Positions 55,316 through 63,706 are shown, counted from the first letter of the stretch. The stretch is DNA of 64,000 bases from Pseudomonas paralactis (GCF_001439735.1 NZ_JYLN01000005.1:62001-126000), one strand, 5' to 3'. The notes: generated by a model not told the origin, from the sequence alone. Numbers and translations are program-made.

Positions 55316-56338
55316 ATGAACGCAATAACAGACAACAAGCCGGCGACGGCACCGGTGAAGAACCGTCGACGCATGCCCACCGAACTGAGCATCTTTTTGG
55401 TGCTGATCGGTATCGGCCTGGTGTTTGAACTGTTCGGCTGGATCGTTCGCGACCAGAGCTTTTTGATGAATTCCCAGCGCCTGGTGCTGATGATTCTGCA
55501 AGTCTCGATCATCGGCCTGCTGGCCATCGGCGTGACCCAGGTGATCATCACCACGGGGATCGATTTGTCGTCCGGCTCAGTGCTGGCCTTGTCGGCGATG
55601 ATCGCGGCCAGCCTGGCGCAGACCTCGGACTTTTCCCGGGCGGTGTTTCCGTCCCTGACCGACTTGCCGGTGTGGATCCCGGTGGCGATGGGCCTGGGCG
55701 TTGGGCTGCTGGCGGGGGCGATCAATGGCAGCATTATCGCGGTGACCGGTATCCCGCCGTTTATCGCGACCCTGGGCATGATGGTCTCGGCCCGTGGTCT
55801 GGCGCGTTACTACACCGAAGGCCAGCCGGTGAGCATGCTCTCGGATTCCTACACGGCCATCGGCCATGGTGCGATGCCGGTGATCATCTTCCTGGTGGTG
55901 GCGGTGATCTTCCATATCGCCCTGCGCTATACCAAGTACGGCAAGTACACCTACGCCATCGGCGGCAATATGCAGGCGGCGCGTACCTCGGGCATCAACG
56001 TCAAGCGCCACTTGATCATCGTCTACAGCATCGCCGGGCTGCTGGCGGGCCTGGCCGGAGTGGTGGCCTCGGCACGTGCCGCGACGGGGCAGGCGGGCAT
56101 GGGCATGTCTTACGAGCTGGACGCGATTGCCGCCGCGGTGATCGGCGGCACCAGCCTGGCGGGCGGGGTAGGGCGCATCACCGGCACCGTGATCGGCGCG
56201 TTGATCCTTGGTGTGATGGCCAGCGGGTTTACCTTCGTCGGTGTGGATGCGTATATCCAGGACATCATCAAGGGCCTGATCATCGTGGTGGCAGTGGTGA
56301 TCGACCAGTATCGCAACAAGCGCAAGCTCAAGCGCTGA
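55316..56338 (+). CDS. sugar ABC transporter permease
   Basis: 340 residues with about eight to ten membrane helices of the RbsC/BPD_transp_2 family. The signature GIPPFIATLGMMVSARGLAR and the coupling EAA-like loop AARTSGINVKRHLIIVYS are visible. It completes the binding-protein/ATPase/permease set (IatP-like) of the inositol importer. AAGGTGATGG precedes the ATG. Confidence 0.94.
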   Translation: MNAITDNKPATAPVKNRRRMPTELSIFLVLIGIGLVFELFGWIVRDQSFLMNSQRLVLMILQVSIIGLLAIGVTQVIITTGIDLSSGSVLALSAMIAASLAQTSDFSRAVFPSLTDLPVWIPVAMGLGVGLLAGAINGSIIAVTGIPPFIATLGMMVSARGLARYYTEGQPVSMLSDSYTAIGHGAMPVIIFLVVAVIFHIALRYTKYGKYTYAIGGNMQAARTSGINVKRHLIIVYSIAGLLAGLAGVVASARAATGQAGMGMSYELDAIAAAVIGGTSLAGGVGRITGTVIGALILGVMASGFTFVGVDAYIQDIIKGLIIVVAVVIDQYRNKRKLKR

Positions 56339-56366
56339 GCCTATCTCAAGGACAGCACCAATCAAA

Positions 56367-56456
56367 TGTGGGAGGGGGCCTGCCCCCGATTGCGGTGTGT
56401 CAGTCACCGAATATGTTGACTGAACTATTGCTATCGGGGGCAAGCCCCCTCCCACA
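56367..56456. repeat. REP pair, GTGGGAGGGGGC class
   Basis: A 90-bp inverted pair 29 bp after the permease stop, closing the iol cluster. The gene-free stretch 56339-56761 otherwise holds AT-poor DNA and, near 56740, the AT-rich leader of the DksA-like gene. Confidence 0.9.
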
Positions 56457-56761
56457 TTTGGTATCGTGCCAGTCTGTTTCAACCGTTTGTCTTCTATATA
56501 GCTCCACTGCACTGAATTTCTTGCTATAAACGCACTCCGATGACCGTTCGCCAAGCCCGTCCTGGTGCCTTTGGGGGTTAATTGGGAAAAAATGCCTGTC
56601 TTTTCAGTTGCTGCGCCCTCAAGTCGGCCTTAGACTGCCGCCCCTCGTAAATTGAGTGCCGGGTGGCGCTTGAAATGGACGGCGCCCTTCCGAGACCTGC
56701 ACAGGCCTTGCGGAACGCTCCCTTATTCGCCTTAATGCACGTATTTTTTATAGAGAAATCA

Positions 56762-57166
56762 ATGACAAAGGAAAAGTTGCTGGCCATGCCGGCGGATGAC
56801 TACATGAATGCCGAACAGCACGCTTTTTTCGAGAAGTTGCTGCAAGACATGAAGGTGGAACACCACGAGCGCATTGAACAGAACCGTATCGCCATTGAAA
56901 GCCTGGACACCCCGGCAGACCCGGCTGACGCGGCTTCCGTCGAAGAAGAGCGCACCTGGCTGGTAAATGCCATCGACCGCGACCAGCGTATGCTGCCGCA
57001 GCTTGAGCGCGCCCTGGAGCGCATCAAGGAAGATTCTTTTGGCTGGTGTGATGACAGCGGCGAGCCGATCGGCCTCAAGCGCCTGCTGATCAGCCCGACC
57101 ACCAAGTACTGCATCGAAGCCCAAGAGCGCCACGAGCAGATCGACAAGCACCAGCGTCAAGCCTGA
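56762..57166 (+). CDS. DksA/TraR family protein with incomplete zinc ligands
   Basis: 134 residues. An N-terminal coiled-coil with the DksA tip-like acidic segment (DTPADPADAASVEEE) is followed by a C-terminal globular part. Where DksA has CxxC and CxxC, this protein has WCDDSG and YCIEAQ, so only two of the four zinc cysteines remain. In length and pattern it resembles DksA2 of P. aeruginosa, which functions without zinc and replaces DksA under zinc starvation. It binds RNA polymerase through the secondary channel in that family. I see no convincing Zur site upstream. Confidence 0.88.
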   Translation: MTKEKLLAMPADDYMNAEQHAFFEKLLQDMKVEHHERIEQNRIAIESLDTPADPADAASVEEERTWLVNAIDRDQRMLPQLERALERIKEDSFGWCDDSGEPIGLKRLLISPTTKYCIEAQERHEQIDKHQRQA

Positions 57167-57313
57167 TGCGCGCAATGGGGCGCCTGCCAATGCGTCGGCC
57201 GCCCCGTCTGCAAAAGCCTTCCGAGATCATCCGGTCTACGTCTGGGGGGCGGGATTGTTGCTGTTTATGCAATGAAGCTATTCCCAGGATAGCTTTTTCC
57301 AACTGGAATAAAA

Positions 57314-57357
57314 CCGTAGCATGGCCAACATTGTTAGGCAGCTAACTAATGCTACGG
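57314..57357 (+). promoter_or_regulatory. compound inverted repeat covering the ribosome binding site of the 67-residue gene
   Basis: Outer arms CCGTAGCAT (57314-57322) and ATGCTACGG (57349-57357) are perfect, and inner arms GTTAG/CTAAC (57333-57337/57342-57346) nest inside. The distal arm overlaps the first bases of the GGAG Shine-Dalgarno (57356-57359). In RNA this would be a long hairpin next to or occluding the ribosome binding site; as DNA it could be a protein operator. Confidence 0.55.
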
Positions 57358-57366
57358 AGAACTTCC

Positions 57367-57570
57367 ATGCAAAACAAAGTCGATGTGGCCGTGATGATCG
57401 GCAGTGGCGTACCTGAAACCCTGCGCGCACTGGGCCAGAAAGCCTGCTGGGTGGTGTTGCTCAATGGTGAACAGCGCGGCACCGCTTTTGCCAGTCGCGA
57501 TGAAGCGCAGGAGTGCCAGGCTGCCTGGCAAGCGCTGTTGCGCATGGAACAGTCAGACAGCCTGCATTGA
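57367..57570 (+). CDS. uncharacterised 67-residue protein
   Basis: ATG 57367 follows GGAG by 7 nt. The product is soluble (ALGQKACWVVLLNGEQRGTA, then ASRDEAQECQAAWQALLRM) and looks like a small alpha/beta domain. No family is recognised. Its leader contains a compound inverted repeat. It is convergent with the DUF2789 gene, with 1 bp between the stop codons. Confidence 0.75.
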   Translation: MQNKVDVAVMIGSGVPETLRALGQKACWVVLLNGEQRGTAFASRDEAQECQAAWQALLRMEQSDSLH

Positions 57571-57571
57571 A

Positions 57572-57814
57572 TCAAGCCTTCGGCGACTCGTGCAGCAGTG
57601 CGTTGAGGTCATCCACCGCAGGTGCCCATTGCGCATCCACCTGCAATTGCTCCCTGAGGAAACTCGCCTGTTGTTCGCTCCAGAATGGCGCGTCGATGAG
57701 TTTCACATCATCCGGCAGGCGATGCTCGGCGGTGAAGCGTTCTATGGCTTCCTGACTGGAATCCAGGCCCAATTGATCGAACAGGGTTTCAAGGGTAGGG
57801 ATAGTGGTGTCCAT
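57572..57814 (-). CDS. DUF2789 family protein
   Basis: 80 residues beginning MDTTIPTLETLFDQLGL, typical of DUF2789, with the conserved LPDDVKLIDAPFWSEQQASF. The start at 57814 has GGAG 6 nt upstream; an ATG at 57826 would contain that ribosome binding site and is therefore unlikely. Function unknown. Confidence 0.9.
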   Translation of the reverse strand: MDTTIPTLETLFDQLGLDSSQEAIERFTAEHRLPDDVKLIDAPFWSEQQASFLREQLQVDAQWAPAVDDLNALLHESPKA

Positions 57815-57882
57815 AGTGTTCTCCATGCCAACTGATCGTTATGCATGTGAGGGGAATTGGACGCCAGAGTTCTATCGGATTA

Positions 57883-58113
57883 TCAGGAGTTTAGTGCACC
57901 GCAATCCACGGCGGTTTTCAGGGCTTTTGCGGCTTCTTTTGCTGCGATGGCAGCGGCGTCTGCAGTCTTGAACCAGCGGTCTTTTTCTACCTGGTGCGCG
58001 GTCACGGTGGTCAGCGGGGGTTTGGCCCGCATGATAATGACTGCTTGAAACTCTCCGTCTACTTCCCTTGCGTCGCCGTGGATAAAAAATTCGCCAATAT
58101 CAAATTCCGTCAC
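57883..58113 (-). CDS. uncharacterised 76-residue protein
   Basis: A GTG start at 58113 follows GGAAGG by 6 nt. The product (VTEFDIGEFFIHGDAREVDG, then MRAKPPLTTVTAHQVEKDRW and an Ala-rich helical tail) is soluble. The frame is open to an ATG at 58254, which would overlap the next gene. No family is recognised. It lies 110 bp downstream of the 91-residue gene on the same strand. Confidence 0.65.
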   Translation of the reverse strand: MTEFDIGEFFIHGDAREVDGEFQAVIIMRAKPPLTTVTAHQVEKDRWFKTADAAAIAAKEAAKALKTAVDCGALNS

Positions 58114-58223
58114 GTATAGCCTTCCCTTCAAGGTAACTGCACTGATGAAACCTGACCCATACGGGGCAAACTTCAATGGACGGGTCAGTATGGCAGTTGT
58201 TGAAGGGCGACGGCGCAGTAAAG

Positions 58224-58499
58224 TCATCCAGGTGACGAAACGAGCCCCCCGCATAGGGCTTGCAGGTTGGCTTCCAGAGTTTTGGCTAATTCACAGGCTT
58301 TATTGTGATCGCTGCGAAACCCCTTGATCCTGCCACTGGGCACTTCAAGAATGTGGAAGAAGTTCTTTCCGGCCGGTACCACTTGGTAAAGAGCTGAATG
58401 GGAGTACCCATCAAGGTTATGTAAGCAGTAGTATTGGCGTTCGTCTGGACATGATGAACGAGAGTGGAAGGACGTAGCGTTGTGTTGACGTCGTTGCAT
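58224..58499 (-). CDS. uncharacterised 91-residue protein
   Basis: ATG 58499 follows CAGGAG by 6-7 nt. The product has a single-domain look (PDERQYYCLHNLDGYSHSAL, then FFHILEVPSGRIKGFRSDHN) and may be related in organisation to the shorter gene downstream. No family is recognised. Base composition is lower in GC than average for the window. Confidence 0.65.
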   Translation of the reverse strand: MQRRQHNATSFHSRSSCPDERQYYCLHNLDGYSHSALYQVVPAGKNFFHILEVPSGRIKGFRSDHNKACELAKTLEANLQALCGGLVSSPG

Positions 58500-58877
58500 G
58501 CTCAGCTCCTGTCGATCGATCTTGTTAGCCTGTCTTTTCTTGGTGTTTCGGGTGGTTTTGACCCGGCCTGCTGTTTTAGTATTGTCGTCGGCAGTTCGCA
58601 ACTGGTTCCATGCCCGTGTATTTTTTGTTTTGGGTGTCGGAAAACTGCATTTCTGACTGGGTTATTCTCTGAAGTTGGTCGACTCGTATTCTCGGGTCGT
58701 TGAACCTGTGATTTGCTGTGCCACCGGCTGACCTTGCTTTAGGTCCACCGCGGTTGGCTGTACGGGTCTTATGGGTGGTCTTCAGATTTTTGACGAATGT
58801 GTGATCGTGCCGTAACGGCCGTTTTTTTGTGCTGCCCGCTTCCGCGGCCAGCGCTTTCTTGATGTGGGGGCGTTTCC
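58500..58877. other. 378-bp stretch without recognised gene
   Basis: Relatively T-rich for this genome. It must contain the promoter of the minus-strand gene starting at 58499. A weak inverted repeat followed by seven T lies at about 58809-58828 on the plus strand. I see no credible coding frame. Confidence 0.5.
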
Positions 58878-59348
58878 TTGGCAGTCAGTAATCTGGATAT
58901 GCACGCGTTATTCGTGTTGGGTGATTTGCGCGCAAAGTTGGTCAAACAGTTTCAATCCCGGTTTGTCTACGTCACTGAACAGACGCCGGAAGGCATCTAC
59001 ATTGCCGAGATCGATACCGAAGCGGCAATGGTCGTGGATGACAAGCCGCGCCTGGAACTCAAAGTGGGTGACCATTTCCGTGCGGCTGTTTTGCCCAGCC
59101 GCGAAGGCGGAAAGTTCGAGCTGAAGTTTCGCGATATCAAGTTGACCGTATACGGCCTCGGCGACTACGCCTTTGTATCGTCGAACGAAGGTCAGGGCAT
59201 TGTGTTCAAGGAAGGCCACAGCGTGATGCTGGTATTTGCCGCCCATGAACAATTGCAGGAAGGGCTGACCAAAACCCTCAAGGCCGTGACGGGCAAAGCC
59301 GCCAAGTGGCGCAAGGGTGAGCTGGTGACGTTCAAGGCCAGCGAATAG
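58878..59348 (+). CDS. uncharacterised 156-residue protein
   Basis: A mostly beta-rich soluble protein (RFVYVTEQTPEGIYIAEIDT, then FELKFRDIKLTVYGLGDYAF) with a basic helical tail. TTG 58878 has GGGGG 7 nt upstream; an ATG at 58899 (MHALFVLGDLRAKLVKQF) is equally possible. No family is recognised. Codon use matches the neighbours. Confidence 0.75.
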   Translation: MAVSNLDMHALFVLGDLRAKLVKQFQSRFVYVTEQTPEGIYIAEIDTEAAMVVDDKPRLELKVGDHFRAAVLPSREGGKFELKFRDIKLTVYGLGDYAFVSSNEGQGIVFKEGHSVMLVFAAHEQLQEGLTKTLKAVTGKAAKWRKGELVTFKASE

Positions 59349-59479
59349 TCGGTAAATTCGTTGTGCACCTTTCTCTTTCGGAACCTCTACTACAGTTGAG
59401 TTGACTTAACTATTCAGAGGCTTCGCGCATTAGCGGCCAAGCCGTTTGCCATGACTGCGAAAACGCGAGGTGCAAAGGC

Positions 59480-60490
59480 ATGAAAGGATTGAAGTCACTG
59501 CTGGCGGCGTCATTGACGGCCCTGAGTCTGTCACTGCCGGTTTCGGCCGCACAGGCGCCGGTGCATTTTGCCGATCTCAACTGGGAAAGCGGCAGCCTGA
59601 TCACCGAAGTACTGCGCTTTATCGTCGAAAAGGGTTATGACTTGCCCACCGACACCTTGCCGGGCACCACTATCACCCTGGAAACCGCCCTGGCCAAGAA
59701 CGACATCCAGGTGATCGGCGAAGAGTGGGCGGGCCGCAGCCCTGTTTGGGTCAAGGCTGAAGCCGAAGGCAAAGTGGCAGGGCTTGGAGACACGGTCAAA
59801 GGCGCCACTGAAGGCTGGTGGGTGCCGGAATACGTGGTCAAGGGCGACCCGTCCAGAAACCTCAAGGCCCTGGCGCCGGACCTGAAAAGTGTAAAGGACC
59901 TTGCGCGCTACAAGGACGTATTTAAAGACCCGGAATCCCCGGGCAAGGGGCGGTTTCTCAACAGCCCCATCGGCTGGACGTCCGAAGTGGTCAACAAACA
60001 GAAGCTCAAGGCCTATGGCCTGGACGACACCTACGTGAACTTCCGCAGTGGTTCGGGCGCAGCACTGGATGCCGAGATTGCGTCTTCGATCCGCCGGGGC
60101 AAGCCGGTGCTGTTCTATTACTGGTCACCCACCCCGTTGATGGGGCGCTATAAATTGATCCAGCTGGAAGAACCGCCGTTTGATGCCGATGCATGGAAGA
60201 CCCTGACCGACGCGGACAACACTGACCCCAAGCCTACGCGCTCGCTGGCATCCAAATTGAGCATTGGCGTATCGACGCCGTTTCAGCAAGAACATCCGCA
60301 GATTACCCGGTTCTTCGAGAAGGTCGAGTTTCCTATCGAGCCGCTTAACAAAGCCTTGGCGAAGATGAGCGAGAACCACACGCCACCTCGGGACGTGGCA
60401 CAGGCGTTTCTCAAGGAACATCCTGAGGTGTGGAAGGCGTGGTTGACCGATGATGTTGCGCAAAAAGTTGAGTCGGCCCTCAAGCAATAG
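59480..60490 (+). CDS. glycine betaine/choline-type ABC transporter substrate-binding protein (OpuAC/ProX-like), orphan
   Basis: 336 residues with a signal peptide (LLAASLTALSLSLPVSAAQA). The mature part is an OpuAC-type fold; LNWESGSLITEVLRFIVEKG, ATEGWWVPEYVVKG and PVLFYYWSPTPLMGRYKL contain the aromatic residues (several Trp and Tyr) that usually form the quaternary-amine cage. No permease or ATPase is nearby, as for other orphan CbcX/CaiX/BetX-like proteins in Pseudomonas. The ligand is inferred. Confidence 0.9.
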   Translation: MKGLKSLLAASLTALSLSLPVSAAQAPVHFADLNWESGSLITEVLRFIVEKGYDLPTDTLPGTTITLETALAKNDIQVIGEEWAGRSPVWVKAEAEGKVAGLGDTVKGATEGWWVPEYVVKGDPSRNLKALAPDLKSVKDLARYKDVFKDPESPGKGRFLNSPIGWTSEVVNKQKLKAYGLDDTYVNFRSGSGAALDAEIASSIRRGKPVLFYYWSPTPLMGRYKLIQLEEPPFDADAWKTLTDADNTDPKPTRSLASKLSIGVSTPFQQEHPQITRFFEKVEFPIEPLNKALAKMSENHTPPRDVAQAFLKEHPEVWKAWLTDDVAQKVESALKQ

Positions 60491-60546
60491 ACAGTGTCTC
60501 TACTTGATGGAGGTCAAAATGTGGGAGGGGGCTTGCCCTCGATAGC

Positions 60547-61004
60547 CATGGGTATCTACACAACTTTTGTAGCCACTGCCGACGGTAACCACGATGCGAA
60601 GCGAGCCGCTCTTGCTCTTGATCTGCCTTTGATCTTAAGCGCCCCGTCAAACCACGCTGGCCGGAATTCGACAGGGATTTGGGGGGTAAACCGGCAGGGA
60701 TGCCGGTTTAGCCGCCCCGCGCCATGGATGGCGCGTGGCGGCGGCCCCCCAAATCCATGGCGGATTACGGGCACACCGAGCCTAAGCGAGGTGCCGAGTG
60801 GTGGGGCAAGAGCCCTTTGGTTACTTTGGGGCTCTTTTCCAAAGTGACCCGCTGTAAAAGCGGAACCAATAGCGGCCGTTACCCAAATAACGGATATGTA
60901 CTCGATCAAAGTCCAGCATCCTGGTCGGCTCTTAGGCCGCCATCGGGGGCAAGCCCCCTCCCACAGGTCCGGCGTCGCACCAAAGAGTTGTGTAGATACC
61001 CATG
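60547..61004. mobile_element. 458-bp non-coding MITE-like element with 19-bp terminal inverted repeats
   Basis: The ends are CATGGGTATCTACACAACT (60547-60565) and its perfect complement (60986-61004), flanked by the direct duplication CCTCGATAGC (60537-60546 and 61005-61014). Inside is a three-way junction: outer stem 60675-60686/60745-60756 (12 bp, perfect), hairpin 60687-60710 (10-bp stem) and hairpin 60711-60742. After it come a hairpin 60808-60836 followed by T, whose loop pairs with 60839-60849 (possible pseudoknot), a small hairpin at 60849-60863 and a half REP at 60938-60965. There is no transposase frame, so movement would need an enzyme supplied from elsewhere. Confidence 0.8.
60938..60965. 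repeat. half REP inside the MITE-like element
   Basis: GCCATCGGGGGCAAGCCCCC followed by TCCCACA. It is one arm only, without a partner inside the element. Confidence 0.75.
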
Positions 61005-61095
61005 CCTCGATAGCGGAGAATCAATCACAGATAAATTGACTGACACTCCCACATCTGGAGCAAGCTCCCTCCCACAATTTTTTTGCATTCCAGAT

Positions 61096-63222
61096 TTAGA
61101 ATCGCGTTTGTACCGCTATCTCGAAGGTCCGCGGTGACCCCAGATAGTAAGCTGGCGATACATGCGCAAACTCGGCATACACCTCATTGGTCAAGTTACG
61201 CACCCGCCCGGTCACAGAGGTGCGAGCATCGAGCTTGTAGCGCAGGAAACTACCGAACAGCGTGTAAGCCGGCACTGTCTGGGTGTTGGCATAATCGGCA
61301 TACACCTGGTCGACATAGCGCGCATCCACCCCCCCTTGCCAATGCTCTGAGAAGTCGTAGGTCAACCACAGGTTGCCCACGCGCTTGGGCACGTTGGTCG
61401 GCGTATTGCCTTTGCGCGATACCACGGAGCCGCTGGCAACTTTCTCATTGAATTCATCGTACTCGGCATCCACCCAGGCAAAGTTGCCTTCGGCCAGGAG
61501 CCTTGGCGTGATGCGCAGTGAGCTGGCCAGTTCGATACCTTTGGACGACTGCGCGCCCACCGGGATGCTGTTGGTCGGGTCCTGCGGGTCGGTGACGGCA
61601 AAGTCTTCGCGTTCGATCTTGTAGACGGCGACCGTTGCCGAGCCGCGACCGTCCAGGTAATCGAACTTGCTGCCGATCTCCCACTGCTTGCCGGTGGACA
61701 CGTCAAACATCTGGGTGGTGGTATTGGGCTGTTCCACGGCGGTGCTGTATTGCACATAGACGTTGGCTGCGGGGATGAACTGATAGGTCAGGCCCACACG
61801 GCCGGTCACTGGTTCCCAGCTGCGCTTGAAGTGCCGAGGGTTGGTGGCGGTGATTGTGCGGTGGTTGGTCACGTCCAGGTCGATCGCGTCATAGCGCAGG
61901 CCGGTCAGCAGTGACAGCTTGTCCGTGAGCCCCAGGCGGTTCTCCATGAACAGCGCCTTGGTAGTGACCTGGTTGGTCTTGTCCTTCACAAAGCCCGGTC
62001 GGGTGCCGGGTATGTCATAGAAATGCCCCGGGTTGTAGTTGTTCGGGTCAACGGTACTTTGGCCCGATACGTTCAAGGGGCTGTTGGTGGTGCTGTTGAC
62101 CTTGTACTCAAAACCGCCGGACCAGGTGGTAGAGAGCCCGAACACGCTGGTGTCATGGCGCAGTTCGAACTGGTTGCCATTCTGTTCGCCCTGATGCCGC
62201 ACCTGATAGGCCGTGGAGCGGTTAACGGCGCTGTTGTCGGCGTTGTACTGGTAGGTCTCCAGGTTGCGGTAGTCGCGCTGGCTGTCGAGATGATAAAGGG
62301 TGTTTTTCAGCGTGGTGCTGTCGTTGATCCGATAGTCGATGATCGAGCGCGCCCAGATCGTGCGCTGTTCATAACGCCCGTCGGCAACGTTGTAGTTGTT
62401 GGAGCGGTTGTGCCTGTCGATCTTCAGTTCGCCGGCCTTGGGGTTGAGCACCGGCGTGCCCCAATACGGGCTGTCTTCATGCTCGTCCTGATACTCCAGG
62501 GCCAGGGTGTGGGACAGGTTGGGGGTGAGGTCGCTGAGCAGGGAAAACGCCACGCTCCAGGCATCCCGTTGAACACGCTCGATGTGGCTGTGGTTGGTGT
62601 TGCGGCTTACATCCAGCCGCGCGTAATGCTGCACGTCGGCGCCGGGTTCGGTCAGTGCGTGATTAAGGCCCAAGGCCATGCCGGCGGTGTCGTAGCTGCC
62701 GTAGGTCAGTTGGCCTTCTGCGGCCAGTTCTTCACGGGTCGCCAGCTTGGTCACGTAATTGAGCGAGCCACCCACGGAGCCGGCGCCGTTGATCAGGGAG
62801 GAGGGGCCGCCGACCAGTTCCACGCGGTCGTAGATCCAGGCATCCACCGGCCGCGCCAGGCCCGTGGCGACATTGATGCCGTTGAACATCTGGGTGATCT
62901 GGCTGCTGGTAAACCCTCGATACGAGACAAAACCACCGAACCCGGGCGGCGCGCTGGCGTTGACGCCGGGAAGGGTATTGGCCGCATCGCGGAAGGTCTT
63001 GGCGCCATGGCGCTCGATATCGTTACGGTTGGCGATCGCCACCGACGCCGGGGTTTCCCGCACGCTCAGACCCAGGCGCGAGGCCATGCCGCTGGATTGA
63101 TCAAGGGCCAGGCCGGGCTCGACGCTTTGATCACCGTCAATGGTGGTCAAAGCCAGCTCAAGGGCGCAGGCGCAAACAGGCAGGCAGCCGAACAGGCCCG
63201 CCAACAGGGGTAAATGTTTCAT
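61096..63222 (-). CDS. TonB-dependent siderophore-type outer-membrane receptor
   Basis: 708 residues with a signal peptide (MKHLPLLAGLFGCLPVCACA). The plug domain spans about 45-165 (RETPASVAIANRNDIERHGA, then DAANTLPGVNAS and RVELVGGPSSLINGAGSVGG). A 22-strand barrel ends in the terminal Phe motif FEIAVQTRF. There is no N-terminal signalling (STN) domain, so no surface signalling to an anti-sigma factor is expected. The DUF2946 gene lies 94 bp upstream on the same strand. The ligand is unknown; the siderophore type is by sequence, while DUF2946 neighbours are often copper-linked. ATG 63222 is chosen for the signal peptide. Confidence 0.94.
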   Translation of the reverse strand: MKHLPLLAGLFGCLPVCACALELALTTIDGDQSVEPGLALDQSSGMASRLGLSVRETPASVAIANRNDIERHGAKTFRDAANTLPGVNASAPPGFGGFVSYRGFTSSQITQMFNGINVATGLARPVDAWIYDRVELVGGPSSLINGAGSVGGSLNYVTKLATREELAAEGQLTYGSYDTAGMALGLNHALTEPGADVQHYARLDVSRNTNHSHIERVQRDAWSVAFSLLSDLTPNLSHTLALEYQDEHEDSPYWGTPVLNPKAGELKIDRHNRSNNYNVADGRYEQRTIWARSIIDYRINDSTTLKNTLYHLDSQRDYRNLETYQYNADNSAVNRSTAYQVRHQGEQNGNQFELRHDTSVFGLSTTWSGGFEYKVNSTTNSPLNVSGQSTVDPNNYNPGHFYDIPGTRPGFVKDKTNQVTTKALFMENRLGLTDKLSLLTGLRYDAIDLDVTNHRTITATNPRHFKRSWEPVTGRVGLTYQFIPAANVYVQYSTAVEQPNTTTQMFDVSTGKQWEIGSKFDYLDGRGSATVAVYKIEREDFAVTDPQDPTNSIPVGAQSSKGIELASSLRITPRLLAEGNFAWVDAEYDEFNEKVASGSVVSRKGNTPTNVPKRVGNLWLTYDFSEHWQGGVDARYVDQVYADYANTQTVPAYTLFGSFLRYKLDARTSVTGRVRNLTNEVYAEFAHVSPAYYLGSPRTFEIAVQTRF

Positions 63223-63316
63223 GGTTGAATCCTGAAAACTTGGCTTGAAAACAACGCACCGCTGCCCGTACGTCCTCACGCAAACGGGGGGCAATGCAGA
63301 TCGGAAAGCGCAGGGA

Positions 63317-63706
63317 TCAGGCGAAAGCAGGTGGCGCGCGCGGGTTAGCCGTGGGCCAGGTGAAGCGGGCAGGAATATCAGCGGCAAGCACCACCGCAGC
63401 AGGCGGCGCATGGGGTTGGGGCAGTACCGCCACATTCAAATGGGAGTTGAGCGCAGGCCCCATGCCGCCGGTAGAACACAGCGGGCAACCAAACGCCTTG
63501 GACAGGGTTGGCAGGTTCTCATCGGTAGAGTTGGCGGGCAGCGGCGCCTGGGTGCGCGGGTCCACCGTACAGAACTGGCCGCTGATGCCGTTGAGCTGCA
63601 TCCCCACCATCTGCCCATGGCCAATGCTGCAGGCGAACACATTGAACAGGACGCAGCAGTAGAGCATCCAGGCAATGAGCGAGCGGTCGGCACGGGCGAG
63701 TTTCAT
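63317..63706 (-). CDS. DUF2946 domain-containing protein
   Basis: 129 residues. An N-terminal membrane helix/signal anchor (SLIAWMLYCCVLFNVFACSI) is followed by GHGQMVGMQL and GCPLCSTGGMG, the CxxC and His/Met-rich features of DUF2946 proteins found beside copper-related and TonB receptor genes in Pseudomonas. ATG 63706 (MKLARADRSLIAWML) is chosen. It precedes the receptor gene and is probably co-transcribed with it. Confidence 0.88.
   Translation of the reverse strand: MKLARADRSLIAWMLYCCVLFNVFACSIGHGQMVGMQLNGISGQFCTVDPRTQAPLPANSTDENLPTLSKAFGCPLCSTGGMGPALNSHLNVAVLPQPHAPPAAVVLAADIPARFTWPTANPRAPPAFA

Larger units (their letters stand above)
60521..61075. repeat. GTGGGAGGGGGC-class REP pair interrupted by an insertion
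   Basis: The left part (60521-60546) and right part (61015-61075) together make 87 bp, the same length as the intact pairs at 19851, 48108 and 51232. The interruption is the 458-bp element at 60547-61004 plus one copy of the 10-bp target. Confidence 0.85.

Noticed and set aside
58800..58832. Terminator for a plus-strand gene near 58.8 kb
   Set aside because: The stem is only about four base pairs and no plus-strand gene ends just upstream.
60724..61137. Open frame of about 137 codons across the MITE-like element
   Set aside because: It runs through perfect stems and a terminal repeat, with no ribosome binding site and no domain; the DNA structure explains it better.
62023..63213. Open frame of about 396 codons on the plus strand across the TonB receptor gene
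   Set aside because: Composition is Val/Gly/Ala-rich without motifs; the opposite strand encodes a complete receptor.
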